64,000 nt of DNA from Rhodospira trueperi (GTDB lineage: Bacteria; Pseudomonadota; Alphaproteobacteria; Rhodospirillales; Rhodospirillaceae), in NCBI RefSeq assembly GCF_900101965.1, contig NZ_FNAP01000012.1:1-64000 (forward strand), in the 5' to 3' direction. The notes beneath the pieces were generated by a model that did no database searches, was not told the origin of the DNA, and saw only the letters and a program-made list of their open reading frames with translations. The number at the start of each line of letters is the position of its first letter. The stretch's first letter is position 1. Below are positions 7,861 to 17,100 of this stretch, piece by piece. The position numbers were made by a program, and so were the translations under genes.

Positions 7861-8067
7861 CCCGGCTTTCGAAGATTGCGCCGGCCGTTGCCCACAGCAA
7901 CAACCGCGCCGGCCCGGGCGGCAGCGGCATCAAGGTCTGGTCAGCCGTGGTACGCCGGTGTATCGAGGCACAAACGCACCGGAGACCGGCTCGTGCTGTC
8001 CATTGCCGCCCTGGCCCTCGTGCGAGCATCGCCGTTGCCGGCCTCATGAGCAAGGATGCGCCCCCCA

Positions 8068-8766
8068 ATGGACACCACCGCCCTTGTCATCTACACGATC
8101 ACGGCCCTGTCCGTGGCCATCCTGCCCGGCCCCAGCATGGCGCTGGCGTTCGCCCACGGCACCCGCTTCGGGATCCTCGGCACGCTGCCCACGGCGCTGG
8201 GGAACGTCGTCGCCACCCTGCTTCAGGCCGGCGCCGCCTATGTCGCGCTACGCACGGTGACCGCCATCGACCCGCGCGTGTTCGTGGTCACCCAGGGTGT
8301 GGGCGCGGTCGTGCTGATGGTCATCGGCATCAGTCTGGTCCGCACCGCCCTACGCACCCGGCTGACGGCGGACGGCGTACCCTCGGTGGCGGCCGAGCGG
8401 CGGCGGCGGTTCCTGACCGGCGTACTGATCACGGTGTTCAACCCCAAAGCGGTGCTGTTCTTCATCGCCCTGTTTCCCCAGTTCGTGGAACCGGGCGCCG
8501 GCGAGGCCGCCGATCTGGCGGCGCTGTTCCTGCCGCTGGTGGGCGTGGCGCTGGTCAGCTTCATGGCCTATGCGGCGTTCGGCACCGCCTCGGCGCGCCT
8601 GTTCGGGCGCTCCCGTCTGATGCGCGGCCTGCTGGCGGCGGTCGGCGCGCTGGTGACGGCGACCGGTCTGGTCGGCCTTCTGGATGCCCTGAGGGACTGG
8701 GTCGGCGCGGAGGCGGCGACGCCATGGGGCCGGCAAAGCCCCCGTGTCGGCGCACCGTCGGCGTGA
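8068..8766 (+). CDS. LysE/RhtB family amino-acid exporter
   Basis: A 232-aa protein with about six membrane segments. The N-terminal AILPGPSMALAFAHGTRFG and the central FNPKAVLFFIALFPQF are the two signatures of the LysE/RhtB translocator family, which exports amino acids or related metabolites across the inner membrane. ATG 8068 is preferred over the in-frame ATG at 8056 because AAGGA lies 11 bases before it and the family begins right there. It follows the MarR-linked genes; together with the racemase-like gene it suggests amino-acid or amino-acid-analogue handling, but that is inference. The substrate is unknown. Confidence 0.88.
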   Translation: MDTTALVIYTITALSVAILPGPSMALAFAHGTRFGILGTLPTALGNVVATLLQAGAAYVALRTVTAIDPRVFVVTQGVGAVVLMVIGISLVRTALRTRLTADGVPSVAAERRRRFLTGVLITVFNPKAVLFFIALFPQFVEPGAGEAADLAALFLPLVGVALVSFMAYAAFGTASARLFGRSRLMRGLLAAVGALVTATGLVGLLDALRDWVGAEAATPWGRQSPRVGAPSA

Positions 8767-9141
8767 TCCCGGCGCGCCGGCGGACCCGGCGCCCACAGCA
8801 GGATGGTGACGCCGGCGGCCAGGGGGGGGCCGAAGGGACACCATGCGGAGTCTCCATGCGGAGCAGCTCAAGCGTTCCGGTCGACGCGCCGGATCATGGG
8901 CGGGATGGTCACCGGCATCGTGGCACACCTGTTCGATCCATGTACACGAACCTTACCGCCCGCGCATTCGGACGGGCGTCGCTGACCACACTCAATCGTG
9001 TTCAGGTGTGCCGCCGTCCGTCGGCGTGTCACCGGTGCCGCCAACATCGCTTGATGCGCACTCTATTCGGATCCGCTGTGATGCCGGTGACGCAAAACGG
9101 CTCGCGGCCGTTGGTCCAAGACATGCCCTTCCTGAACCCTC
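8767..9141. other. Gene-free stretch between LysE and phnM
   Basis: No coding region, repeat or clear terminator is recognised in these 375 bp between two convergent genes. Confidence 0.5.
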
Positions 9142-10290
9142 TCAGCACGATAGGTCTTCGGCCTGGAACACCGGCCGACCGGCCACCACGGTGGCCACAA
9201 CGCGGGGAAGGTCGGGCCGGCTGTCGTCGATCAGGACCACGTCGCCACGCCGCCCCGGCGCCAAGTCCCCCCGGTCGTCCAGCCCCACGGCGCGCGCCGG
9301 TTTGGTGGAGACCAACCGCCAGGCGTCCGCGAACCGCGCCGCGCCCATGACCGCCAGCCGGAACGGCGCCGTCAGCAGCGCCGGATAGTAGTAGTCCGAC
9401 GTCAACACCGTGCATAGGCCCTTGGCGATGGCGTCGGCGGCGTCCAGGCGGCCGCAGTGGCTGCCGCCGCGCAGGATGTTGGGCGCGCCCAGGATCACCG
9501 GATCGCCGTTGCCGATAGCATGCCGCGCCGTGTCCTCGTCCACGGGAAACTCGCACAGCCGGCAGCCCAGGTCGTCGAAGCCCGCCCGCATGTCCGGCGT
9601 CTCGTCGTCGTGCGAGGCCATGGGAAGGTCCTTGGCGCGTGCCAGCGCCGCCAAACGCGCGATGGCCGCCGGCACGTCGGAGCCGCGCGCCGCCACGCGC
9701 TGGAACAGATCGACGAAGGCGTCGGCGGTCAGCCCGGTGCGCGCCGTATAGTCGCCCAGGGACTCCGGGCGCCCAATCTTGGTCGCGATGTGTCCGATGT
9801 GATCGTTGAAGGCGAGCAGGTCTACATGCCCGTCCGCGATCCACGCCGCCACCTCGTCCAGGTCGTCGAGGTTGTGCGTCTCCCAGCGCAGGTGCAGCCG
9901 CGTATCGCAGGCCAGCACCGGCCGCGTCGCCTCCAGTCCATCGCGGAAGGCCAGCGCCGCGTCGCGACCGCGCAGCCCCGGCTCCCACGACCATGTCAGC
10001 CCGTGATAGGCGGTGGTGATGCCGTTGGCGATCATCTGCCGGTCGGTGTCCAGCAACGCCATGGCATGGTCGAAATGCACCCCCGGGCGCGGCATGAGTT
10101 GGCGTTCGAAGGCATCGCCGTGCAGATCCACCATGCCCGGCAGCACCAGCAGGCCGTCGGCGCGCCAGCGCCGATCCGGCGTCGAACCCTGGGCATCGGT
10201 GATACGCCCGTCGGCAAGGCGGAGCGTGCCGACCTCCAGCCCGCCGTCGGGGGTCAACACCCGCCCGCCTGTGATCTCCAAGCCCATCAT
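9142..10290 (-). CDS. phnM: PhnM, ribose 1-methylphosphonate 5-triphosphate diphosphatase
   Basis: A 382-aa amidohydrolase-superfamily enzyme. PhnM hydrolyses alpha-D-ribose 1-methylphosphonate 5-triphosphate to the 5-phosphate plus pyrophosphate in the C-P lyase route. Visible signatures: GMVDLHGDAFERQLMPRPGV near residues 50-70, TAYHGLTWSWEPG, FNDHI, and ASHDDETPD. Length is close to E. coli PhnM. ATG 10290 is chosen because GGGGA lies about nine bases upstream; ATG 10287 is an alternative. It is transcribed away from phnDCE. No C-P lyase core genes (phnGHIJKL) lie in the window, so they must be elsewhere or absent. Confidence 0.9.
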   Translation of the reverse strand: MMGLEITGGRVLTPDGGLEVGTLRLADGRITDAQGSTPDRRWRADGLLVLPGMVDLHGDAFERQLMPRPGVHFDHAMALLDTDRQMIANGITTAYHGLTWSWEPGLRGRDAALAFRDGLEATRPVLACDTRLHLRWETHNLDDLDEVAAWIADGHVDLLAFNDHIGHIATKIGRPESLGDYTARTGLTADAFVDLFQRVAARGSDVPAAIARLAALARAKDLPMASHDDETPDMRAGFDDLGCRLCEFPVDEDTARHAIGNGDPVILGAPNILRGGSHCGRLDAADAIAKGLCTVLTSDYYYPALLTAPFRLAVMGAARFADAWRLVSTKPARAVGLDDRGDLAPGRRGDVVLIDDSRPDLPRVVATVVAGRPVFQAEDLSC

Positions 10291-10578
10291 TGTGGTGTGT
10301 CCCCATCGCACGCCGTCGCGGATAACCCGCAGGCAACCGGCAAAACAACCCTAGAAGAGTGATGCGCGTGAAGAATAGCACAGCGACAACGCGACGCAAT
10401 ACCGAGACATAACTTCGTTTATTGCAGTTCTGTTAAACATAGACAAATATTATATTGTTCCGCATGTTTATTTTATTTTGCAAAAGAGTCATTCCCCCGT
10501 CATGCTTCTGTCGTCGTTTTCCTGCATTCTTTGTCGGGCTCCATCCCATGTTCCCTGACCGAGGATAAGGAGACGACC
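10291..10578. promoter_or_regulatory. AT-rich divergent promoter region phnM/phnD
   Basis: The 288-bp gap between the divergent phnM and phnD is strikingly AT-rich at about 10405-10495 within GC-rich surroundings, as expected for two back-to-back promoters. I could not find a convincing Pho box. A purine-rich AAGGAGA lies seven to eight bases before the phnD ATG. Confidence 0.5.
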
Positions 10579-11469
10579 ATGTCCCTGCGTTCGTTCCTGA
10601 CCGGCGCCGTCGTGGCGCTGGGTGTCGCCGCGTCCGCCGCCACTGCCGCCGCCGAGACCGTCCGCATGGCGGTGACCGATGTCGCGGGCCTGGAACAGCT
10701 CCGCCGCGAGTGGAGCGCCTTCACCGAGAAGATGAAGGAATACACCGGCTACACCATCGAATTCGCGCCGGTGACCAGCCGCACCGCCGCCGTGGAGCTG
10801 CTGCGCTCCGAGAACGTCGATCTGGTGCTGACCGGCCCGGCCGAGTACGTCGTCATCAACAAGCTGACCGAGGCCAAGCCTCTCCTGGGCTTCAGCCGGC
10901 CGGACTACTTCTCCGGCATCATCGTGATGGCCGACTCCGGCATCACCGCCGTCTCCCAGTTGGAGGGCAAGAAGGTGGCCATGGGCGACATCGGCTCCAC
11001 CTCGTCGCATCTCGGCCCCTCCGCCGTGCTGGCCGACTACGGCATCGACCCGACCCAGGACATCGAGGTCATCCATACCGCCGACAAGATCGGCTACGAG
11101 TCCCTGAAGCGTGGCGACGTGGCCGCCTGGGGCACCAACTACATGAGCGATTTCGTGCCGCTGCGCGCCGCCGAGACGGCGCTCTCGCCCGGCGCCTTCC
11201 GCGTCATCGCCCGCGGCCCGGACCTGCCGAACGACATCATGATGGTCGGTGCGCATGTCTCGGATGAGATTGCCGAGACCATCCGCGCGGCCGTGGTGGA
11301 GCACTCCGACGACCTGATCCATGCCATCGTCGCCGAGGGCGGCGAGGAGAACCAGAAGTACGACGGCATGCAGTTCATCGCCGAGGTCAAAGACAGCGAC
11401 TACGACTACATCCGCAAGGCCTACGCCACCATCGGCCATCCCGAGTTCGGCGAATTCGTCGGCGACTGA
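10579..11469 (+). CDS. phnD: Phosphonate ABC transporter substrate-binding protein PhnD
   Basis: A 296-aa periplasmic binding protein. Residues 1-25 form a Sec signal peptide ending in an Ala-rich region before AETVRMAV. The body is a PhnD/SsuA2-like fold: TDVAGLEQL, a SRTAAVELLRSENVDLVLTG segment, GSTSSHLGPSAVL, and a C-terminal FAEF-like region. PhnD binds phosphonates and delivers them to the PhnCE transporter. It is the first gene of a phnD-phnC-phnE-methyltransferase unit with an 18-bp gap to phnC. Confidence 0.9.
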   Translation: MSLRSFLTGAVVALGVAASAATAAAETVRMAVTDVAGLEQLRREWSAFTEKMKEYTGYTIEFAPVTSRTAAVELLRSENVDLVLTGPAEYVVINKLTEAKPLLGFSRPDYFSGIIVMADSGITAVSQLEGKKVAMGDIGSTSSHLGPSAVLADYGIDPTQDIEVIHTADKIGYESLKRGDVAAWGTNYMSDFVPLRAAETALSPGAFRVIARGPDLPNDIMMVGAHVSDEIAETIRAAVVEHSDDLIHAIVAEGGEENQKYDGMQFIAEVKDSDYDYIRKAYATIGHPEFGEFVGD

Positions 11470-11487
11470 TCGAAGGTCCTGATTGGC

Positions 11488-12303
11488 ATGGCCCATTTGG
11501 CCCACCAGCCCGTCGGAGGCGCGGTCGATGCGCCTCCGACCGTCATCCCGCTGGCGTCCCCGACGCCGGTGCTGGCCGTGGACGCCCTGTGCAAGCGGTT
11601 CGGCCCCGACCTGGAGGTTCTGTCCGCTGTCACGCTGAGCGTCTCTCGGGGTGAGTCGGTGGCCGTCATCGGCGCCAACGGCAGCGGCAAGTCCACCCTG
11701 TTGCGCTGCTGCGTGCGCCTGATCGAGCCGTCCGCCGGCCGCGTCCGAATCCTGGACACCGACGTGACCGCCGCCCGCCGTCGCGTCCTGCGGCGGGTGC
11801 GGCAACGGGTGGGCTTCGTCTTCCAGCGCCACAATCTGGTGCCGCGCCTGTCGGTCTTGAGCAATGTGATCCACGGCGCCATGGGCCGCACCGGCGCCCT
11901 GGCCTGGCACCAGGGCGCCGCGTCCCCGGCGATGCGCGGGGAAGCCATGCATTGCCTGGAGCGCGTCGGGCTGGCCGAGCTGGCACGGCGGCGCGCCGAC
12001 CAGCTTTCGGGCGGGCAGTCCCAGCGTGTGGCCATCGCCCGCGCGCTGATGCAGCGCCCCGAGGTGGTGCTGGCCGACGAGCCGGTCGCCAGCCTGGACC
12101 CGAGCGCCGGCGCCGAGGTGATGGATCTGTTCGCCCGCCTGATGCGCGACGAGGCCGTGACCGTGGTTTTCACCACCCACAATCTGGAGCACGCCCGGCA
12201 ACACGCCGGCCGCGTGGTGGCGCTCCGCGGGGGCCGGGTGTCCTTCGATCTGGAGACCGCCCGCGTGCCCTTCGACGCCCTGGGAGACCTGTATGCGCGC
12301 TGA
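11488..12303 (+). CDS. phnC: Phosphonate ABC transporter ATP-binding protein PhnC
   Basis: A 271-aa ABC ATPase. Walker A GANGSGKST at residues 62-70, Q-loop in FQRHNLVPRL, signature LSGGQSQRVAIARAL, Walker B VVLADEP, and the H-loop TTHNLEHA are all present. The FQRHNLV and VLSNV region is characteristic of PhnC. It energises uptake through PhnE at the inner membrane. The first about 28 residues are extra compared with the family and may be an N-terminal extension or a misplaced start, although no better ATG with a ribosome site is seen. Its 3' end overlaps phnE by 11 bp. Confidence 0.92.
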   Translation: MAHLAHQPVGGAVDAPPTVIPLASPTPVLAVDALCKRFGPDLEVLSAVTLSVSRGESVAVIGANGSGKSTLLRCCVRLIEPSAGRVRILDTDVTAARRRVLRRVRQRVGFVFQRHNLVPRLSVLSNVIHGAMGRTGALAWHQGAASPAMRGEAMHCLERVGLAELARRRADQLSGGQSQRVAIARALMQRPEVVLADEPVASLDPSAGAEVMDLFARLMRDEAVTVVFTTHNLEHARQHAGRVVALRGGRVSFDLETARVPFDALGDLYAR

Positions 12304-13099
12304 ACCCGCCCGCTCCGGTCCACCGGCGCCGGGGCGCTTCGTCCGCCCATCCGCGTTGAGTTTCGCGCTCTGGGTCGGCGCGGCGGCCCTGTTGCTGTGG
12401 AGTCTGCAAACCGCCGAGCTGTCACTGTCACGGCTTGTGAACGGACTGCCGCAGATGGCGCGGTTGCTGGGCGAGATGATGCCGCCGGCCACCAGCCGTC
12501 TCGAAAACATCGCCGAAACCCTGCTGGACACCTTCCGCATGGCTCTGGTGGGCACGCTGTTCGGCGTCCTGCTCAGCCTGCCGCTGGCGGTGGCGGCGGC
12601 GCGCGGACTGTCGCCGGCGCGGCCGGTCTACTATCTGGCCCGGGCGCTCATCACCTTCTTCCGCACCGTGCCGGATCTGGTCTGGGCCATCTTCTTCGTC
12701 GTCACCGTGGGCCTGGGACCGTTCGCCGGCGTCCTGACCCTGACGGTGGACACCATGGGCTACTGCGGCCGGTTCTTTGCCGAGGCCATGGAAGAGGTGG
12801 ACACCGGACCACAGGAGGCCCTGCGCACGGCCGGCTCCGGTCGCGCCGGTGTCATCATCGGCGCGGTGATCCCAAGTGCTCTGCCTTCCATGATCGCCAG
12901 CAGCCTGTTCGCCCTGGAGCAGGCGACGCGCTCGTCGGTCATTCTCGGTCTGGTCGGCGCCGGCGGCATCGGCATCGAACTGAAGGCCTCCATGGACATG
13001 TTCGAATACGACCAAGCCGCCACGATCATCATCGCCATTTTCATCCTGGTCGCGGGCGTCGAGCGGGTGAGCAGCGCATTGCGCGCCCGCCTGATCTGA
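12293..13099 (+). CDS. phnE: Phosphonate ABC transporter permease PhnE
   Basis: A 268-aa membrane permease with about six hydrophobic segments. The ABC permease EAA-like loop is present (EAMEEVDTGPQEALRTAGSG) followed by the typical GGIGIELKASMDMFEYDQA near the C-terminus, which is a PhnE hallmark. ATG 12293 lies inside the phnC stop region (11-bp overlap), so the two are translationally coupled. With PhnD and PhnC it makes a complete phosphonate importer with one permease gene. Confidence 0.92.
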   Translation: MRAEPARSGPPAPGRFVRPSALSFALWVGAAALLLWSLQTAELSLSRLVNGLPQMARLLGEMMPPATSRLENIAETLLDTFRMALVGTLFGVLLSLPLAVAAARGLSPARPVYYLARALITFFRTVPDLVWAIFFVVTVGLGPFAGVLTLTVDTMGYCGRFFAEAMEEVDTGPQEALRTAGSGRAGVIIGAVIPSALPSMIASSLFALEQATRSSVILGLVGAGGIGIELKASMDMFEYDQAATIIIAIFILVAGVERVSSALRARLI

Positions 13100-13130
13100 T
13101 CCCCTGCGGCCGCGTTTGGGAGGGAACGTC

Positions 13131-13820
13131 ATGCCGGAGACCCGGTCCACCGATACCGCGCACCACCACTGGAACGAAACCTGGGCCGACGCGGCCGGGC
13201 GCGCCGACTGGCTGACGCCGGAACCCGACGTGCATGACCTGCTCGACCTCGCCGAGGCGCGCGGTGCCGCGACCTTCCTGGACCTGGGCTGTGGCGTGGG
13301 CCGGCATGCCCTGCTGGCCTCCGCCCGGGGCCTGCGGGTCACCGGGCTGGACGGCGCCGCCGAGGGTCTGGCCCAGGCCCGCTTGGCCGCGGATCGGGCC
13401 GGGCTGCCGCTGGATCTGCGCGAAGGCGTGATGACCGAGCTGCCGTTCCCGGACGCGTCATTCGATGTCGTGTTGGCCTGGAACGTGATCTATCACGGCG
13501 ACCGTCCGATCGTGGAGCGAGCCATCGCCGAGATCCGGCGGGTTCTGCGTCCTGGCGGGCTGTACCAGGGCACCATGCTGTCCAAGCGCAACACGGATTA
13601 TGGCAAGGGCACGGAGGTTGCCCCGGACACGTTCGTGCTCGACGGCGTGTCCGACAAGGCGCACCCGCACTTCTATTGCAATGCTTGCGAACTGGTGGCG
13701 CTGTTCGATGGGTTCGAACTGCTGTCGCTGCGTGACGTCGTTCACCACCGGCCCGGCTCCTGGCACTGGCACATGGTGGCCGAACGGGCCGACACCGGCG
13801 GATCCCGACAACCCGACTGA
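13131..13820 (+). CDS. Class I SAM-dependent methyltransferase
   Basis: A 229-aa methyltransferase. Motif I is FLDLGCGVGRHA (about residues 44-55), followed by the acidic TGLDGAAEGL motif and a SFDVVLAWNVIYHGD post-II region, all typical of the Methyltransf_11/25 type. A His-rich C-terminus (HHRPGSWHWHMVAER) is notable. Start ATG 13131 is preceded by GGGAGG. It lies 31 bp after phnE and is probably co-transcribed with the phosphonate transporter, but the substrate is unknown; a link to phosphonate metabolism is only contextual. Confidence 0.8.
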   Translation: MPETRSTDTAHHHWNETWADAAGRADWLTPEPDVHDLLDLAEARGAATFLDLGCGVGRHALLASARGLRVTGLDGAAEGLAQARLAADRAGLPLDLREGVMTELPFPDASFDVVLAWNVIYHGDRPIVERAIAEIRRVLRPGGLYQGTMLSKRNTDYGKGTEVAPDTFVLDGVSDKAHPHFYCNACELVALFDGFELLSLRDVVHHRPGSWHWHMVAERADTGGSRQPD

Positions 13821-13889
13821 TCCCCATCAGCACGGCCGGCACGACGAAGAACACAAGGCCGACATCGACGGCCACGTCCGCTGAACCTC

Positions 13890-13976
13890 TTGGTTCTCGA
13901 CGAATTCGGCGAGGCCAAGAGGGCTACCGCGCTATTCGACCGCCTGACCCATCCTTGCGACATCCTGGAAATCGGC
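13890..13976 (+). pseudogene. IstB (IS21-family ATP-binding protein) C-terminal fragment
   Basis: A 29-codon frame whose EFGEAKRATALFDRLTHPCD and following ILEIG closely resemble the IstB C-terminal pattern [24 protein letters not shown]. There is no continuation upstream (a stop lies just before) and downstream the frame leaves the family sequence. It is a dead relic of an IS21-type element; no terminal inverted repeats or istA were found nearby. Confidence 0.65.
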
Positions 13977-14058
13977 GTCCACCCCGGCGGCAGCGGAAGG
14001 GACCGTCGCACCACGCACCACGGCGGCTGCCCGAAGATGCCGGGCGGTGCCGCCCCCT

Positions 14059-14103
14059 GTCCACCAGGGCGATGTCCACCAGGGCGATGTCCACCAGGGC
14101 GAT
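14059..14103. repeat. Three 15-bp tandem repeats
   Basis: Three perfect adjacent copies of GTCCACCAGGGCGAT (14059-14073, 14074-14088, 14089-14103), followed by a GTCACC partial. They lie in the gene-free junction after the IstB relic. Confidence 0.92.
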
Positions 14104-14180
14104 GTCACCGCCCTGCCCTGCCTCGCGGCCGCAAATGGCGCGTTGATCGCAGGCCATGGCCGTGTCCTGGCTGGGGATGA

Positions 14181-17100
14181 TCAGGCGGTGCTGGCGCCAC
14201 CGGCCTGGGCCAGTTCGATCAAATGCTCAAGCGAGGTAGGGCGACCTATCAGGTAGCCTTGAACCTTGGAACAGCCTAGGGTTTTCAGGAATTCCAACTG
14301 GGCGTCGGTTTCCACACCCTCGGCGACCACCTCGATGGACAGGTCGCGGGCCATGCGGATCATGGCCGTGGCGAGGGCGCAGTCGCGATGGTCGTCGGGG
14401 ATGCCGGCGATAAACTCGCGGTCCAGCTTGAGCGCCTGTATGGGCAGGTTCTTCAGCCGCGACAGGGAGGAGTACCCCTTGCCGAAGTCGTCCAGGGCGA
14501 CCCGGATGCCGTGCTCGGCGAGTCGCTTCAGAATGGCGAGGCTTTGCTCCTCATCGGCCATGATGCCGCCTTCGGTAATCTCCACCACCAGTTGGCTGGG
14601 GGAGAGGCCGGCCTCGCCGAGAACCCGTTCGATGGTGTCCTCCAATCCCAACTTGGCGTGGAACTGGCGCGGCGAGATATTGACCGCAATGTCCAGATGC
14701 CCAAGGCCCTGGTCGGCAAGGTCTCGCATGTCGGCGGCAACCTGGGCCAGGACGTGTTCGCCCAAGGCATGGATCAGGCCGGTTTCCTCGGCCAGGGGAA
14801 TGAACTCGTCGGGGCACACGGGTCCGCCGTTCGGGCGAGTCCAGCGGACCAGGGCCTCCGCTCCGGCGATCATTCCGTCGGCGATGCGGGCCTGGGGCTG
14901 GTAGAGGACGAACAGGTCGCCGGCCCCGATGGCCCGCCTGAGGTCGCTTTCCAGGGCGTTGCGGCGGGCCAGACGAAGATTCAGTTCCTTGGTGAAGAAC
15001 TGATAGTTGGCCCGGCCCTGCTCCTTGGCGTGGTAGAGCGCGGCGTCGGCATGGTGCAACAGGTCTTCCGGGGTGGTGCCGTCATCCGGATAGACGGCGA
15101 TGCCGATGCTGGTCGAGATGTTCGCCTCGCCCTCGGGCAGGTTGAAGGGCTGCGCCAGCATTTGGATGATCGTGTCGGCCACCACCGAAAGTTGGTCGGA
15201 GCGGCTGAGATTCTGCAGGATGACGGTGAATTCGTCGCCGTGAATCCGGGCCACGGTGTCGGAGGCCCGGACCCCCCGGATCAGGCGTTGTGCGGTTTCG
15301 GCCAAGAGGGCGTCACCGGCCCGGTGGCCAAGGGTGTCGTTGACCGCCTTGAAGCGGTCGAGATCGAGGAAGAACAGCCCCACCTTCTCGCCGGAGCGCG
15401 CCGCCTGAGCGACCGCCCGACTCAGGCGATCCAGGAACAGGCGGCGATTGGGCAGCCCGGTGGTCTGGTCGAAGTTGGCGTGCCGCCAGACGGTTTCCTC
15501 GCGCTGCTTGCGCTCGCTCAGATCACTGAGCACGGCGATGGTGTTGGTCCGCTGGCCATCGCCGTCGCGCACCTCCGACAGGCTCATCCAGACCGGGATC
15601 AACTCATCGGACTTGCACCGGGCCAGAACCTCGCCCTGCCAGCGGCCGCTCTGCTCAAGGGTCCGGAAGACATCTTCATAGAAGGCGCGCTCGTACCGAA
15701 CCGAGCAGAATTGGGGCAGGTCCAAGCCGCGCACCTCTCGCGCGGCGTAACCCAGGGTCTTGAGCAGCGCCTGGTTGACCTGCTCCACCTGACCGCCGGC
15801 ATTGAAGACGATAATCGGCTCGTTGGTGCTTTCGAAGACCATGGCCGACAGGCGCAGCGCCTCGCGGGTGCGGTTGCGCTCGGTGATGTCCTCAAGGATG
15901 GCAATGCAAAGAGGCTGATCGGACAAGCGCTCAAGACGGATCTGGTTGAGCACGACCAAGGCCCAAATGGTCACGCCGTCGGGCAGTCGGAAGCGCACGT
16001 CCAGTTTCTGCTCGGCGCTGGCCGGATCTGCGATCTTGGCGCGCACGGCGCGGTTCAGGGTGGGGAAGTCGGCCGGGTGAACCCGGGGGCCCAGATCGTG
16101 TCCGATCATTTCGGCGCGACTGGCCTCGTCAACCCTTCCAAGCAGCATCCGGGCCAGGGCCGGGTTGGCGTCCAGAATGCGGCCCTCTGGGTCGATCACC
16201 GCCATCCCCAGGCCGGCGGTGTTGAAGATGGTGCGAAAGCGGCTTTCGCTCTCTCGCAGGGCCGATTCAGCGTGCCGTCGCTCCGTGATGTCGCGCACCG
16301 TCGCGATCAGAAGCTCGCCCGAAGGGCTGGCGGCCCGGGCCAATGTCAGTTCGGCCGGGAAGCGCGAGGCATCCTGACGCAGGGCGATCACCTCGCGGGT
16401 TCCCTCCGCCCGGTCCCTGCCGGGGATCAGCAGGCCGGGCAGCAGGGCGTCCAGCGGCCGGCCTTCTAGGTCCGATCCGGCCAGCCCGAACAGGGTCTCG
16501 GCGACCGGGTTGTGCGACAGGATGGCGTGGTCGGCCGGGTCAGCGACAAAGATGGCGTCGGCCGAGGTCGAGACAATTGCCCGGGTTCGCGCCACCGCCG
16601 TTTCCAGGTGGTCCATCACCTGGTTGTAGCGGGCCGCGATCTGGCCGGTCTCGGTGAAGGGGTCGGCCTCGACGCGCAGCGACAGGTCACCGCTCATCGC
16701 CTGCTCCTCCATCACCCGGAAGAAGTCAAAGGTCTCCGTGCGTGCGCCGTGTTCCGCGACGTTGAGGCCGATGTGCTCGACCTCCGGGCTGACCCGCAAT
16801 GGGTAGACCCGGTTGAGGACGAACAGCAAACCCAAGGGCAGAACGAACGCGACGGCAAAGCAGGCGCCCACGCCGGTCAGTTGGATCTCAAGCTGCTCCG
16901 TCCAGCCCAGACCGGTGCCCAGCGATTCCGGGTCGCCGAACAGGGCGACCGCCACGGTCCCCCAGATACCGCCGCCCAGGTGGACCGGAACGGCGCCCAC
17001 GGCATCGTCGATCCTCAAGCGCAGGAGCAAGGAGGCCAGGCCCATCGCCACCGCGCCGCCGAGGCCGCCGATGACCACGGCCGCACCCGGAGAGACGGCG

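Larger units (their letters stand above)
13821..14180. other. Intergenic stretch with IS21 relic and tandem repeat
   Basis: No intact gene. It contains an IstB C-terminal fragment (13890-13976) and three 15-bp tandem repeats (14059-14103), so it marks an old insertion or rearrangement at the junction between the phn genes and the signalling block. Confidence 0.6.

Noticed and set aside
10291-10578. Pho box upstream of phnD
   Set aside because: The AT-rich gap has CTGTTAA-like pieces but no pair of properly spaced CTGTCAT repeats.
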